A stretch of 64,000 nt of DNA from Calliopum simillimum (lineage: Eukaryota; Arthropoda; Insecta; Diptera; Lauxaniidae). Positions 44,881 to 54,955 of the stretch are shown here, piece by piece. The DNA is taken from assembly GCA_951812925.1 (NCBI GenBank), contig OX638370.1, positions 39,311,948 to 39,375,947 of the forward strand, in the 5' to 3' direction. Positions within the stretch are counted from its first letter, which is position 1, and each line of letters opens with the position of its first letter. A program made the position numbers and the translations under genes. The notes below the pieces were generated by a model. The model was not told the DNA's origin. It worked only from the letters and a program-made list of their open reading frames with translations, and searched no databases.

Positions 44881-46032
44881 ACGTGGCTATACACATATCA
44901 GCAAAATTTCAAAACTCCATACTGAAAGTGTAAGGGGCCGTTCACATATATCGTAACGCAATTTTCGACCAATTATTACCCCCCCCCCCCCACTCCTCAG
45001 TCGTAATGCAACGTAACAAAACGTAGAACCCTCTCCCTCCCTAGTAACGTAACAAATCATAATTTTGGCAATTTGAATTTGACTTTATTGTCGCATAAAA
45101 TTATTTATGGCAGTGAAACGCCTCCTAAAAACTAATCCATAATATCTCTGAAACTACTTTATGCAAATAGTGACACATATGTGAAGTGCACCCGATCAAA
45201 TAATATTCATTGAAAATATGCACTATGCCATCCAAAAAAACTAATTTATCATATCTCTGAAACTTTTTATCGATACCACGCTTTCCCATATAGCAGAAGG
45301 TGTGGCAACGCTCGCTGAAATATGCTAATATCGTCCCTATTCAAATGAAAAACACAAGTCAGTTTTTTCTAGTTTTGAGTTATTTGGTATTTCTGGTCCA
45401 AAATATTATAGTCTTTAGACTGATAAACAGACTGAGCCATATCTCTGTTAAAAAGCGGTTTTTTTATAATGAAAAAAAGAAAACCAATTTCCATAAAATA
45501 CTATTAAGGTTGATAACTTTGATCTGGCCTAAAATTAAATACCCTACACTGGAGTATTTTGAAAAGTTTTCTTTTTTGGGAACGCCACACACTCTTGTCC
45601 GAAATCAGTTAGTTTTAGGTCAGATCTTGCGCTTACTATTGCCGAAATATTTCTCAAGTGAGCCACCTAAGGCTTTAAACGTAAAAACGACTTTCAAGAA
45701 AAATGGTTATTTGGAGTAGTAAAAATTTTGAAAATAATTTTTATCGTAATAAAAACAACCTCATCGTAGGCCGAGATTTTGCATGAATCGAAGTCGCGCC
45801 AACTTTAAATTAGCTTCTCTTACAGATTTTTTGGCGAAGTCGTGGAAATTTTGAAAAAGTTTTTATTTGTTTGAGTCAGTCTTATTTATATTCGTATTTG
45901 AAATAACACAAAAGATATTTTATGAAAATGAGATATATAAAGCATTTTTTATTGGTTCCACAAAAATAAAATACAGAGTACACTGCAATATTGATACAAA
46001 ATTATGTGTTTTGTTTAAAAAAAAAAAAATAT

Positions 46033-46660
46033 TTAAAATCTATGATTAAGACCAGCGCCAACACCAAAGTTATTTTGTCCTTTGAATGGACCACTCATCC
46101 ATTTGGAACCGCCACCATTTAAATCCAAGCTTGTGTTGCCACTTTGTGATTTCCACAAATTTGCAGAAGCGCCCACCTGTGCTTGTGTGCCGAAATTTGG
46201 AATTTTATTGACGCTCGCATTGGCGCTATGACCATTTACATGTGACCACTCTAGACCAGCACCATGACGTTCGAACTTGAAACCATTGGCCATTTTATTC
46301 TGCGAAGTAAAAGCATTCGCATCCACACTATGAGCGTCATTTTTGAAAAGATTTGCATGTGCACTTTGCGTTAGAGTATCACGTACACCGGGCACATGCT
46401 CCTTGCTGAGTGCAAGACCATGGCCATTACTAGAAATAAAAATAAAAAAATTTCATCTGAATAAAAAAAGAAATTATTTATTATTATGGTATAAGCACTC
46501 ACTTATTATATGCCAAAGTAGCACCGGTGGTCGTAACTGGTCCACCCATTGTACTACCAGCTGCAAAAGCACTTGCGCTCACATTATGATTGGGTGTGCC
46601 AACACCGTGAGCTATTTGAACCTTAGCATCGGTACCCGCAATTTGACCACTTAAACTCAT
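46033..46660 (-). CDS. Attacin 3, intact, without signal peptide
   Basis: Glycine-rich attacin-family antibacterial protein. Exons 46660-46503 and 46429-46033 join in phase (AA|T) to 184 residues; donor GTGAGT, acceptor TTTCTAG, 73-nt intron. The protein runs MSLSGQIAGTDAKVQIAHG, the attacin N domain with HNVSASAFAAGSTMGGP, LAYNNNGHGLALSKEHVPG, two G-domain repeats (VDANAF...FKFERHGAG; WSHVNGHSAN) and the C-terminal SKWMSGPFKGQNN ... GLNHRF. The chosen ATG has A at -3 and matches copies 1 and 2; the upstream in-frame ATG at 46744 lies too close to the predicted cap site and its sequence is not conserved. No hydrophobic leader or furin-type prodomain is present, as in the Drosophila AttD type, which suggests a non-classical or intracellular role. 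Induction by the Imd/Toll pathways is inferred from the promoter. Confidence 0.93.
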
Positions 46661-46739
46661 TGTATTTTTATATATGATAGATCTAGCAATTAACACTCTG
46701 TTGAAAGTTCTGAAGTGACTACTGATCACTTGGAAAATA

Positions 46740-46930
46740 AGCAACTGTTTGAATTGGCTGCAAATGCCGCATAGCGTTTTTATACTGCGTTCATAAGATT
46801 GACGCTTGAGCCGGGGTCGTCCCTAGTTGAGAGTTTTTTTCATGTTTCTTTTATTAACTTTGCACACTCGCATTTGCACTCATTGGCAGCTTGTGACAAC
46901 GCAGTGCTTGAGAAAAATCCCCGAAATTTA
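46740..46930 (-). promoter_or_regulatory. Promoter of attacin 3 with kappa-B-like sites
   Basis: Minus strand: TATAAAA at 46778-46784, placing the start site about 25-30 bases downstream and giving a 5' UTR of roughly 90 nt. GGGACGACCCC at 46813-46823 is the counterpart of GGGAACAACCC in copies 1 and 2. GGGGATTTTT at 46913-46922 fits the Relish pattern GGGRNTYYYY. The order and rough spacing TATA, GGG-N5-CCC, GGGGATTTTT is shared by the paralogues. Confidence 0.65.
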
Positions 46931-47225
46931 TAAGGCATTAATTAATCAGTTTAGTCGCATGAAAATGTAAGAAGTTGAGAGAATAAAATACAAAAAACAA
47001 ACACATCACCATGGATATGGAACATGTGCAATCCATATAAGTATGTATGTACTCGTACATCAAATTGCGCAGTAAAATAAAGAAAAAAAATTTATAAAAA
47101 TCGTTAATTTTGCTAAAATATAAAAAAATTATTTCGAGAATGTTTGGTAGTTTAAAAAATGATGAAAAACTTTGGAAAAAATCTAAACAATTTTGACAAA
47201 TGGCAAAATATTGAGGTCCATAAAA
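46931..47225. other. Spacer, no gene
   Basis: A/T-rich; the right part (47100-47225) belongs to the 'aaaaatggcgaaaaa' degenerate repeat also seen at 49200-49780 and 50302-50400. Confidence 0.4.
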
Positions 47226-47228
47226 CGA

Positions 47229-48240
47229 GCTATGCAGGTGTGACGTATTTCGATGTTTTTTGGTTGGGAATTTTGAGCTTTTCAACAGTAATTTCAGGCT
47301 GTCTGGGAAATTTTCCATTTTCCGGAAAAGCGAAAAAATTATTCTGCATAGCTGAGTTTATTTTTTCAGCCAGACAAATCCGCGGGAAGAGTTAGCGATG
47401 AAAATCCCAAAAAATTTTGTAAGGACTTGCTTTAGCCAGACGAACCCATGAAAATATTTGGCGATCATATCATTTGACACACGAATTTGGAGCCAGTTTC
47501 GTGATCGTCAAAAACGAAAAGTGTTTTCCGGAAAACCCCAAACTTTCCCGGAAAATCCCAAAAAACCTTTTTTTATGGCGGTGCCATGACAAAATCCCCA
47601 CAGACATAATCCCCATTTCTTAAATGGGTGTGATGTCCGCAAATTATTGGATATATTATCGACTGATCCGCGAAGCCGGTGTTGGATTTTTGGGAGTCTT
47701 AAATCCTGAGCTACGGCCACCCTCTTACCCCTACTCCTATGTAAAATTACTGTGGCTAGCAAACTAGGTGTTGGATATTATTAGGGGCTGATCCGCGTAA
47801 AACTTTCGAACATAATCCAAATAATTTGCGGACATAACATAGGGAAAAATTTAAGGAAAAAACTTCATTCAAGGTCAGCTCGAAATTTCTGCGTTAAAAG
47901 ATTTCATCGCTTACTATTCCCGCGGATTCGTCTGGCTGAAAAAAATAAAGTTAGCCATAAAAAAAGTTTTTTGGGATTTTCTGGGAAAATTGGGATTTTT
48001 CCGGAAGATGCTTTTAGCTCAAAATTGGCTCGAATGTATTAATGCGTTAAAAGATTTCATCGCTTACTTTTCCCAAAGATTCGTCTGGCTGAAAAAATAA
48101 ACTTAGCTATGCAGAACAATTTTTACGCTTTTCAGGAAAATTAAGAATTTCCCAGACAGCTCGAAATTACTGTTGAAAAGCTCAAAATTGCTCGAAATTC
48201 CCAACCAATTACATCGAAATTCGTCACATCTGCATAGCTT
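47229..48240. mobile_element. TIR element with GCTATGCAGRTGTGACG ends
   Basis: AGCTATGCAGGTGTGACG at the left pairs with the inverse at the right (CGTCACATCTGCATAGCT). Arms of about 190 bp pair through 'tttcgatgt', 'ggttgggaatt', 'gtctgggaaatt' and 'cagccagac'. The middle contains two related 'gctgatccgcg' stretches. No coding; target duplication not found. Confidence 0.7.
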
Positions 48241-48305
48241 ACTTTATGCACCTGAAATATTGTAAATTTGGAATATTTTGACTAGTTCTAAATTATAAAA
48301 AAAGA

Positions 48306-49182
48306 GGGGAAGAGTACAAGGTGTGGGCACCATTTTGTTTTCAACTCATATTTTTTGACCAAATGAATATTATACAGACATATAAGTATCAATGGAAAGC
48401 TAGAGATTTTAGCTAACTATTGGTGAAGAAAATAAATTGATTTCGTCAGTTGAAAAAATAATATCAAAAAAATAGTGAAGTAGTGAATAGAGAAGGGTTC
48501 CTTCTCAACCAAGCATTTTTTAATGGCTTTGAGTAGCGCATTGAAATTGATTCTTTTCGATGTAGACCATTTATTTGAGGTGGACATAGTATTTGTTAAA
48601 CTTGGAACGCAATATCACAATATATTTGAATCGAATAATGAAACGAAATGAATTTTTTACAAAAAACAGTTCCACTAAAAAAGCTTAAAAAGGCATAAGA
48701 ATACCATTTAGATTAGTAACGTTGGCATCCACGACGATATATCAGTAAAACACACGCTTTAAATAAAAAAAGAAGGGTGCTCACACCCGAACCATTTCGG
48801 GGCCCATACTCGACTTTGACAACCACTTTGAAAAGCGATGAGCAAATTGTGTTGTGTGATAATTTTGGTTGCATTCGGTTTTGAATCACAAAATTTAATA
48901 AATTTACTGCATAAATATAGATTGCACTCAGCTTTTCGATTGATTCACTTCGATTTATCGCATTTGGAAAATTATTGAAAAAAACTTTTGTGTTGACGTT
49001 CACTATTCAAAAATTATTTTCTTCTCAGCAAAGCAAATGAATCTGTTCAGGTAAATGCACAAAAACTTCGTGCTGTCATAACAGGCGCTTAATATTTGTC
49101 AGAACAGCCGCATTTGTTTTCTGTCAAAAGTTGCAGGGGGGTGCCCACACCTGAACCATGCCCACTGGCGGTACTCTTCCCC
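48306..49182. mobile_element. pogo-like non-autonomous element with iterated GGTGTGGGCACC-like motifs
   Basis: Ends GGGGAAGAGTACAAGGTGTG and inverted GGGGAAGAGTACCGCCAGTG; TA flanks the right end, and GA at the left is read as a mutated TA. GTGCCCACACCTGAACC near 49141, 'gtgctcacacccgaaccatt' near 48778 and 'ggtgtgggcaccatttt' near 48320 are iterated subterminal motifs. No transposase seen. Confidence 0.6.
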
Positions 49183-49199
49183 TATATTTTGTTAAAAAT

Positions 49200-49790
49200 T
49201 AAATAATATTAGTTGAAAATATTAATTTTAAACAAATCAGGAAATTTCGAAAAATCGAAAATATTTCGAAAAATGGCGAAAATGTTGCAAATTTTGAAAA
49301 CGTTTTAAAGGTTAAAAATGTCGAAAAATTTTAGAAATATTGACTAGGTTAAAGAATGACGAAAAACTTTGAAAATTCTAAAGAAATTTAAAAAATGGCG
49401 AGTATGTTGTCAAATTGATAAATATTGAATAGGTTAAGAAATTAGAAAAAAAAAAACTTTGAAAAAATCTAAAAAAAAAAATTTATAAAAATGGTAAATT
49501 TAGTTAAAAAAAAAAAATATTAGTTGAAAAAATTAATTTGCAAATATCAAGAAATTTCCAAAAAAATCCAAACAAAATTTGGAATATTTTGAATACCAGT
49601 TCAAAATTATAAAAATGTCGAGAAACTTGGAAGAAATTTAAAAAATTTGGAAAAATGGCAATGGCGAGAATTTCATAAATTTTAAAAATATAAAACATGC
49701 TAAGAGTTTATAAAAGAAAGTTAAAAACTTTGAAAAATGGTGTGCGTTTGAAAAAAATTTATTAGTTTAAAAATTATCAAGGTTTTTTTT
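49200..49790. repeat. Degenerate array rich in 'aaaaatggcgaaaa'
   Basis: A/T-rich DNA in which short phrases ('gaaaaactttgaaaa', 'aaatggcga', 'aaatattgaataggtt') recur irregularly at intervals of about 50-100 bp. Continues on the other side of the MITE (50302-50400) and near 47110-47220. No gene. Confidence 0.5.
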
Positions 49791-49820
49791 TAGTTTTTGG
49801 AACAGATGATGATTTACATT

Positions 49821-50301
49821 ATAAGCTACCAACAATGAAAATACATTGATGGTCGGAGCTTACTGTTCAGTGTTTTTGACTAAAACAACAATAAAAACAC
49901 AAAAAACAAGGCAAAAATACACATAAATAAAAAAAGCAAAAAAATGTATCGGAAGGCTGGTTTGCGTTACTAGTTTCGGGACCCACCACAGGTTAAAATT
50001 GACTATAATAAGTCAATTCCTCATCAGACATCTTATAGAATTCTGCAAGCATACTTTATTTAACTTTTAGCATAGATTAGACGAGAATCACAGCTACAAG
50101 AAAAACACAGCACATGCAAAAATTCCAATTTCTTTGTTTTTTCCCTTTATATGCATTGCCCTGCCGTTGTGAGTCATTTTTTTTGCTTTTTTTATTTATG
50201 TGCATTTTTGCCTTGTTTTTTGTGTTTTTATTGTTGTTTTACTCAAAAACACTCAACAGTAAGCTCCGACCATCAATGTATTTTCATTGTTGGTAGCTTA
50301 T
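49821..50301. mobile_element. Complete MITE, GCTACCAACAATG family, TIRs of about 125 bp
   Basis: ATAAGCTACCAACAATGAAA at the left is the inverse of the right end, and the pairing continues through 'acaacaataaaaacacaaaa' to 'gcaaaaaaatg'. The middle holds 'gtttcgggacccaccacagg' and 'gcatagattagacgagaatc'. A TATA or TA target duplication is plausible. Relatives at 281-505 and 2987-3577. Confidence 0.82.
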
Positions 50302-50504
50302 AAAAATTATCAAAATGACGAAAAATTTGGAATAAATCTAAAAAAAATTATAAATGGCGCGACTTTTGTAAATTTGATAAATATTGAATAGTTAAAATAG
50401 TTAATCCGGAAAATATGGTACTAGGCGAATTCCTTGACCTCCGAACTTGTTAGACCCATTAATACATGACTTGAAAAATTTGCGTAATTTGATTTCTCAC
50501 ATTA

Positions 50505-50660
50505 GCAAAACCATTTCATTTTGTTCCCCTATTAAATATATTGTAAGTGCACTTTGTACTTTTATTTGCAGCATTGATGGTGAAAGTGAAAAAATCCCCG
50601 ACTAAATATGCAGATATCTAAAACGCATTTTTGTTGGCTTATCTTCTCTTCATAAACGAG
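50505..50660 (-). promoter_or_regulatory. Orphan attacin promoter relic (fourth copy)
   Basis: Reading the minus strand, the block aligns with the upstream regions of attacin copies 1 and 2: 'aaaacgc' ... 'atatctgcatatttagtcgg' (compare 'atgtgttcgg'), GGGGATTTTT at 50590-50599, 'caatgctgcaaataaaagta' and 'aggggaacaaaat'. No attacin sequence follows towards lower coordinates; instead there is spacer, then the MITE. No TATA box. Interpreted as the remains of another attacin locus. Confidence 0.6.
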
Positions 50661-51335
50661 CTTAAATGCTATATGGGCTTATCTTGCGTTGCGAACGTTA
50701 CATTTGTACATATATTTTTAAATCTTGAAGGCGCTCTGAATTTTAAATTCTTAATTTACCTGCAGTGGTATGCTACCCTTTGAGAGTACTTTCAGAAGGT
50801 ATTTAAAAATATTTCCTAGCTTGTATCAGTTACAATATAATCGTGCATAAAGTGCTGTTCGCACGTAACAAAAAACAGAAGTCGTTGTGGAGTTCAATGC
50901 ACATTTTCAAAATTTTTTGCGAAGTTTCCAATATAAACGAAAAAAAAAAATCCTCCAAAGGAAGAAGAATATTTGAGCATACCGAAACTGCTTTTGAGGG
51001 AATCAAAGAGTCCTTCGTTCGTACAAAAATGTGACTTTTGTGTGTTGCGCACGTTACGTTGCGAACGTTACAATTTTTATTTTATATATATACATTGGCT
51101 ATCGAAATTTGATGTAGCCCCTTTCCAACTAACTTAAGCACATTATATTCGCTTGATTTATTTGTGGAAAAGGTTGTAAAGAAGTGCAGTGCACACAAAA
51201 GTAAAATTTTGTCTTGGCAACGCATCTCACGGTAAAAATACGTTGTTGCAGCTCAACCACTGCATCGATTTTTATGAAATTTGGAATGCAACGTTATCAA
51301 AGACTTTTTGTTATGTAGATGCCGGTGCGACGCCC
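50661..51335. other. Intergenic, short repeated 'gttgcgaacgttac', no gene
   Basis: GTTGCGAACGTTAC occurs near 50692 and 51057, with 'ttgcgcacgttac' near 51043. The sequences between do not pair as long arms. A 63-codon frame at 50843 has no family features. Confidence 0.4.
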
Positions 51336-51337
51336 CT

Positions 51338-51949
51338 AAAAGCGAAGGGGGAGTGGCATCTATGGAAAAGTATATATATTCTTGATCAGCGTCACCTCCT
51401 GAGTCGATATAGCTATGTCCGTCTGTCTGGCTGGCCGGCTGGCAGGCTGGTTGGCTGTGCTGGAAATAAATTTTTTCTGAAATCTGTGCAAGATAATTCA
51501 ATGAAATTCGGTACTCTACCTCCGTTGTCAAAGTTAGCTCAAGGGATTGAAAATGAGCGAAATCGGTCAACGGCCACGCCTACCGCCCATACAAAAAATA
51601 TATACAAAATACAACTTTAGGAGTATTTTTAACTACAATGCAACCAAAATGCACACAAGTACTAGAAATACTTAGCGCAAGCTCTAAGCCAAAACTAAGC
51701 AAATTCGGACAAGAAGCCGTGTCACCTCCCATACAAGTAAAAGTTTGAAAATGCTATACTGAAAGAGTTTTTTGAGATAATCCAACTGAATTTCACCCAT
51801 ACACTGAGGGCTATAAATATAAGCTCTGAGAAAAATCTTTGTGAACTAGGACAAGAGGGCGTGGCAGCTTTCATATAAGCAAAATTTTCGAAATACTGCA
51901 GTGTAGGGTATTTAATGTTTGGCCAGGCCAAAGGATACACCCTTTTTAG
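51338..51949 (+). mobile_element. DINE-1/Helentron-like element, copy D, 5' tip missing
   Basis: Begins within the 'ggcatctatggaaaagtata' block, followed by the GTCY/GGCT microsatellite (51415-51460) and two to three units of about 140 bp. Ends with GTGTAGGGTA, hairpin TTTGGCCAGGCCAAA and TTAG in place of CTAG. Confidence 0.72.
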
Positions 51950-52243
51950 TTTAATATTTAATCTGCTCATATCTCGCAAACCATACAAGGGATTTTTATG
52001 AAATTTGATTGGTGGTGCTCATTAATGCCTTGTAACAAACGAAAAGTGGGTGGCATCGAGAAAGTGTCACACCTAATTTTTAAACTTTGAAAATTTTGAT
52101 TCAATAGTTATTACTCAAAAACGACTCCAACCAATGAAAATAAAGGTAATTGTACCCCTGAAAACAAGAAGTAATATGAAGTATTCCCAAAAAATCCAAG
52201 ATAGCGGCCATATGAAGTCCGATCCAACTTTTAGATACTCACA
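51950..52243. other. Spacer, no gene
   Basis: Contains 'gctcatatctcgcaaaccat' and 'gaaagtgtcacaccta', phrases of the kind seen in the 'cgcccac' repeats at 54600-54800. No coding. Confidence 0.4.
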
Positions 52244-53275
52244 TGTTTGAAAATTCATAGCCCCTCGGATTTCAATCCGATTTTAATGAAACTTTCAGAG
52301 TTAGTGCAGAAAGATATAAGTTTTTGAAAAAGAAAATATACTGGCAAAAAAAATTAATTTTAAATGGGGAAAAAGCTATTTTTATTTTTTAAAGCCAATT
52401 ACGGGCTTGGTGCACAATTTTTATTTTATTATAACTATTTTCCGATCTCCAAAATTGTGGTATCTTTTACGGTTATTAAGTTATGAATTTTTGAAGTTGT
52501 TTAATGTTGTGTTTATCATGAGCCGTTGGTGCACGTCTTGGTAGCCACTGTCCGGACGGTATTTTTTTTCGGTGGTTCTTAGTAAGATTTTTCGTGGAAT
52601 ATTTTAACCCATTTCAACCAAGTTTTTGGAAAAAGGTATCAAAAAGACCCATAAGACACATAATATGTTAAGATGTTCCAACAGACTAACATATAATCAA
52701 ACAAGAAATAATTTTTCAGAACATCTTAACCAACTATATCTCGTTCTTAAGGGTCTTTTTGACCCCATTTCCAAAAAAATTGGTTATGTTGGGTTTAAAT
52801 GTTCTACAAAAATATTCTACAAAAAAATTCACTAGGGGCCACCGAAAAAAATATTACCGTCGACGGTGGCAACCCCATATTGTAGCGCACTTGCCCCAAC
52901 GACTCATGATAAACACAACATTAAACAACTTCAAAAAAGATACCACAATTTTGGAGATTGGAAAAAAGTTATAATAAAATTTCTTTTTAAATAAAAATAT
53001 TTAAAAAAAAAAAAATAAAAAGGGTGCACCAAGCCCGTAATTGGCTTTAAAAAATAAAAATAGCTTTTTCCCCATTTAAAATTAATTTTTTTTACCAAGC
53101 CCCAAACTGGCATTAATAAGGAAAAAAGATTTTTTCCATTTGAAATAAAATTTTATTAATTTTTTCAGTGCATTTATTTTTTTCAAAAACTCATATCTTT
53201 CTGCACAAACCTGGAAATTTCATTAAAATCGGATTGAAATCCGAGGGGCTATGAATTTTTAAACATGTGAGTTAG
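52244..53275. mobile_element. Palindromic element, centre near 52750
   Basis: The left arm 'atagcccctcggatttcaat' pairs with 'attgaaatccgaggggctat' at the right; inner arms 'ccaattacgggcttggtgca' with its inverse at 53023, and 'catgagccgttggtgcacg' with 'cttgccccaacgactcatg'. The inner core has 'gttctacaaaaatattctac' and 'gggtctttttgacccc'. About 1 kb, non-coding. Confidence 0.78.
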
Positions 53276-54599
53276 ATCTTCAATTCTTTCGGAATTTCGA
53301 AAAATAATTTTTTTATGGTAAATACTGACTTTTCACCAATTTTCATAAAAATTGGAGTTGTCAACCCAAACCTTAAGCGATTACGCAAAGATTGACCCAT
53401 GTTCGTTTTTATTGCAACATCGTCACATCGGCACTTCGTGAATAAAATTGTGACAAGTGTTTTCAACTCTTGCGGTCATTAATGGTGTTCTTTAGACTGC
53501 TTCATAATTTTATTTTTTTTGCTTCCGATTTGCTTTTCAACAAGTTTTTTTGTTAAAATGATAGAAATTAAAAATTCTGGTGCAAGGAGAGCTCATAATA
53601 TTAATATTTACTGGTGGCGCATCGCATTTCTTTGTTTTAAGTGTGAAAGAGTACTCTTCTAATCACTTTTGTACATATCTCGTGAAAGAGAAAACGCAGA
53701 CAAATGAGAATGCTACCATTAAAAGAGCATGAACTTTTTTATAATAAAATTTTTAATAATTTTTTTCGTAAATATGTCACTTCGGTAGTTTTTTAGCTTT
53801 CGAAGTTAAAAATCGTTTTGAAAACTTAATATTTCACTTTAAAACTAAATACAGTTTTTTCAAGTTTAAAAACGATTTTTAACTTTGAAAGCTAAACAAA
53901 CAACTACCGAAGTGACATATTTACGAAAAAAATGATTAAAAACTTTTTTATGAAAAATTTTATGTTCTTTCTAATGCTAGTATTCCCATTTGTCTGCGTT
54001 TTCTCTTTCACGAGATATGTACAAAAGTGTTTAGAAGAGTACTCTTTCACACTTAAAACAAAGAAATGCGATGCGCCACCGGTAAATATTAATATTATAA
54101 GCAGTGCCGGATTAAGCCAAATGGGGGCCCTAGGCCATTCAAATTTTGGGGCCCTCTTTTTTTAATAATTGCAAAATTAATCTATTTATGCATTAATAGA
54201 ATTTAAACAGCTTATTCATATCATTTAAAGGTTGTAAACACAATAAAACAATCAAAATAGTTTTTTTCTGACAAATTATATTTTTTTTTTTGATTTTACA
54301 TAATTTACAGTATAGCAATTTATAAAATAATCTTTGTATATCTCTTTTTAATATTAAAACGACGTTCGAGTGGAGTCAATAAAGCCAAAAAATAGGCAAA
54401 ATGAGGAAATCCTCAAGAACAGCTCCGATTTTGATTATTTTTTTTTTTTAAATTTTGTTTTTTTTTATTTAAAATCAGAAAAATTTGGGAGCGTGGTCGG
54501 AATTATATAATTATACATAAAAACTGTTGCCATGTTTTTCTCATGAACGGCTAAAGTAGTTTTGATGAAACTTTGGAAAATGATGCGCATTTGCATATT

Positions 54600-54900
54600 C
54601 TAAAGAATGAGATAGATTTTGACTTAGCATATACTTATGAAGAGGTGTGGCACCGCCCAAACTTTTAATTTGATTTGGTCATATCTTTTGAAACGTATAA
54701 AATTTTTTGAAGAAATTGGTACACTACTACTGACTATCAAAGCCTTATAATGAACAAAAATTGGGCGAAATCGAAAAGTGACACGCCCACTTTTTAAAAA
54801 TTGAAAATTTGGATTTTCATCAATATCTGTATTTGGGTAATATTAAAATCAAAATATCAAAATTTTTAATGGTTAAAAAGTGAGTGTGGCACTTTTTTGG
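54600..54900. repeat. 'cgcccac' repeat module inside the hAT element
   Basis: 'gaggtgtggcaccgcccaaa', 'gatttggtcatatcttttga' and 'gtgacacgcccactttttaa'. An inverse partial copy is at 56670-56790, outside the long palindrome, so the palindrome's outer flanks are also related by inversion. Confidence 0.55.
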
Positions 54901-54955
54901 TTTTTCCAAATTTTTGTCCATTATAAAACATTGATAACACTAGTTTACAGCCAAA

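Larger units (their letters stand above)
42612..45930. repeat. Segmental duplication 2, left copy
   Basis: Direct paralogue of 58300-64000. Collinear landmarks include 'ttgttccttgcgtaatttca' (42698/58385), 'gaattggagttttacagtgg', 'ggtgataggctttttgaaat' (44290/59440), 'gtaacgcaa' with a C-run (44950/63067) and 'ataacacaaaagatattt' (45902/63972). The left copy contains the CACGGAG element; the right copy lacks it and contains two DINE-like elements instead. Confidence 0.9.

Noticed and set aside
45300..45719. 139-codon plus-strand frame
   Set aside because: Lies in the segmental duplication; the counterpart at 63320-63544 is broken after 74 codons, and the right end is an old DINE fragment. 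No domain.
46938..47318. 126-codon minus-strand frame upstream of attacin 3
   Set aside because: A/T-rich, overlaps the degenerate 'aaatggcgaaaa' repeat and the left end of a TIR element; no motif.
50692..51075. GTTGCGAACGTTAC repeats as TIR ends of an element
   Set aside because: The two occurrences are direct, not inverted, and no longer arm or target duplication was found.
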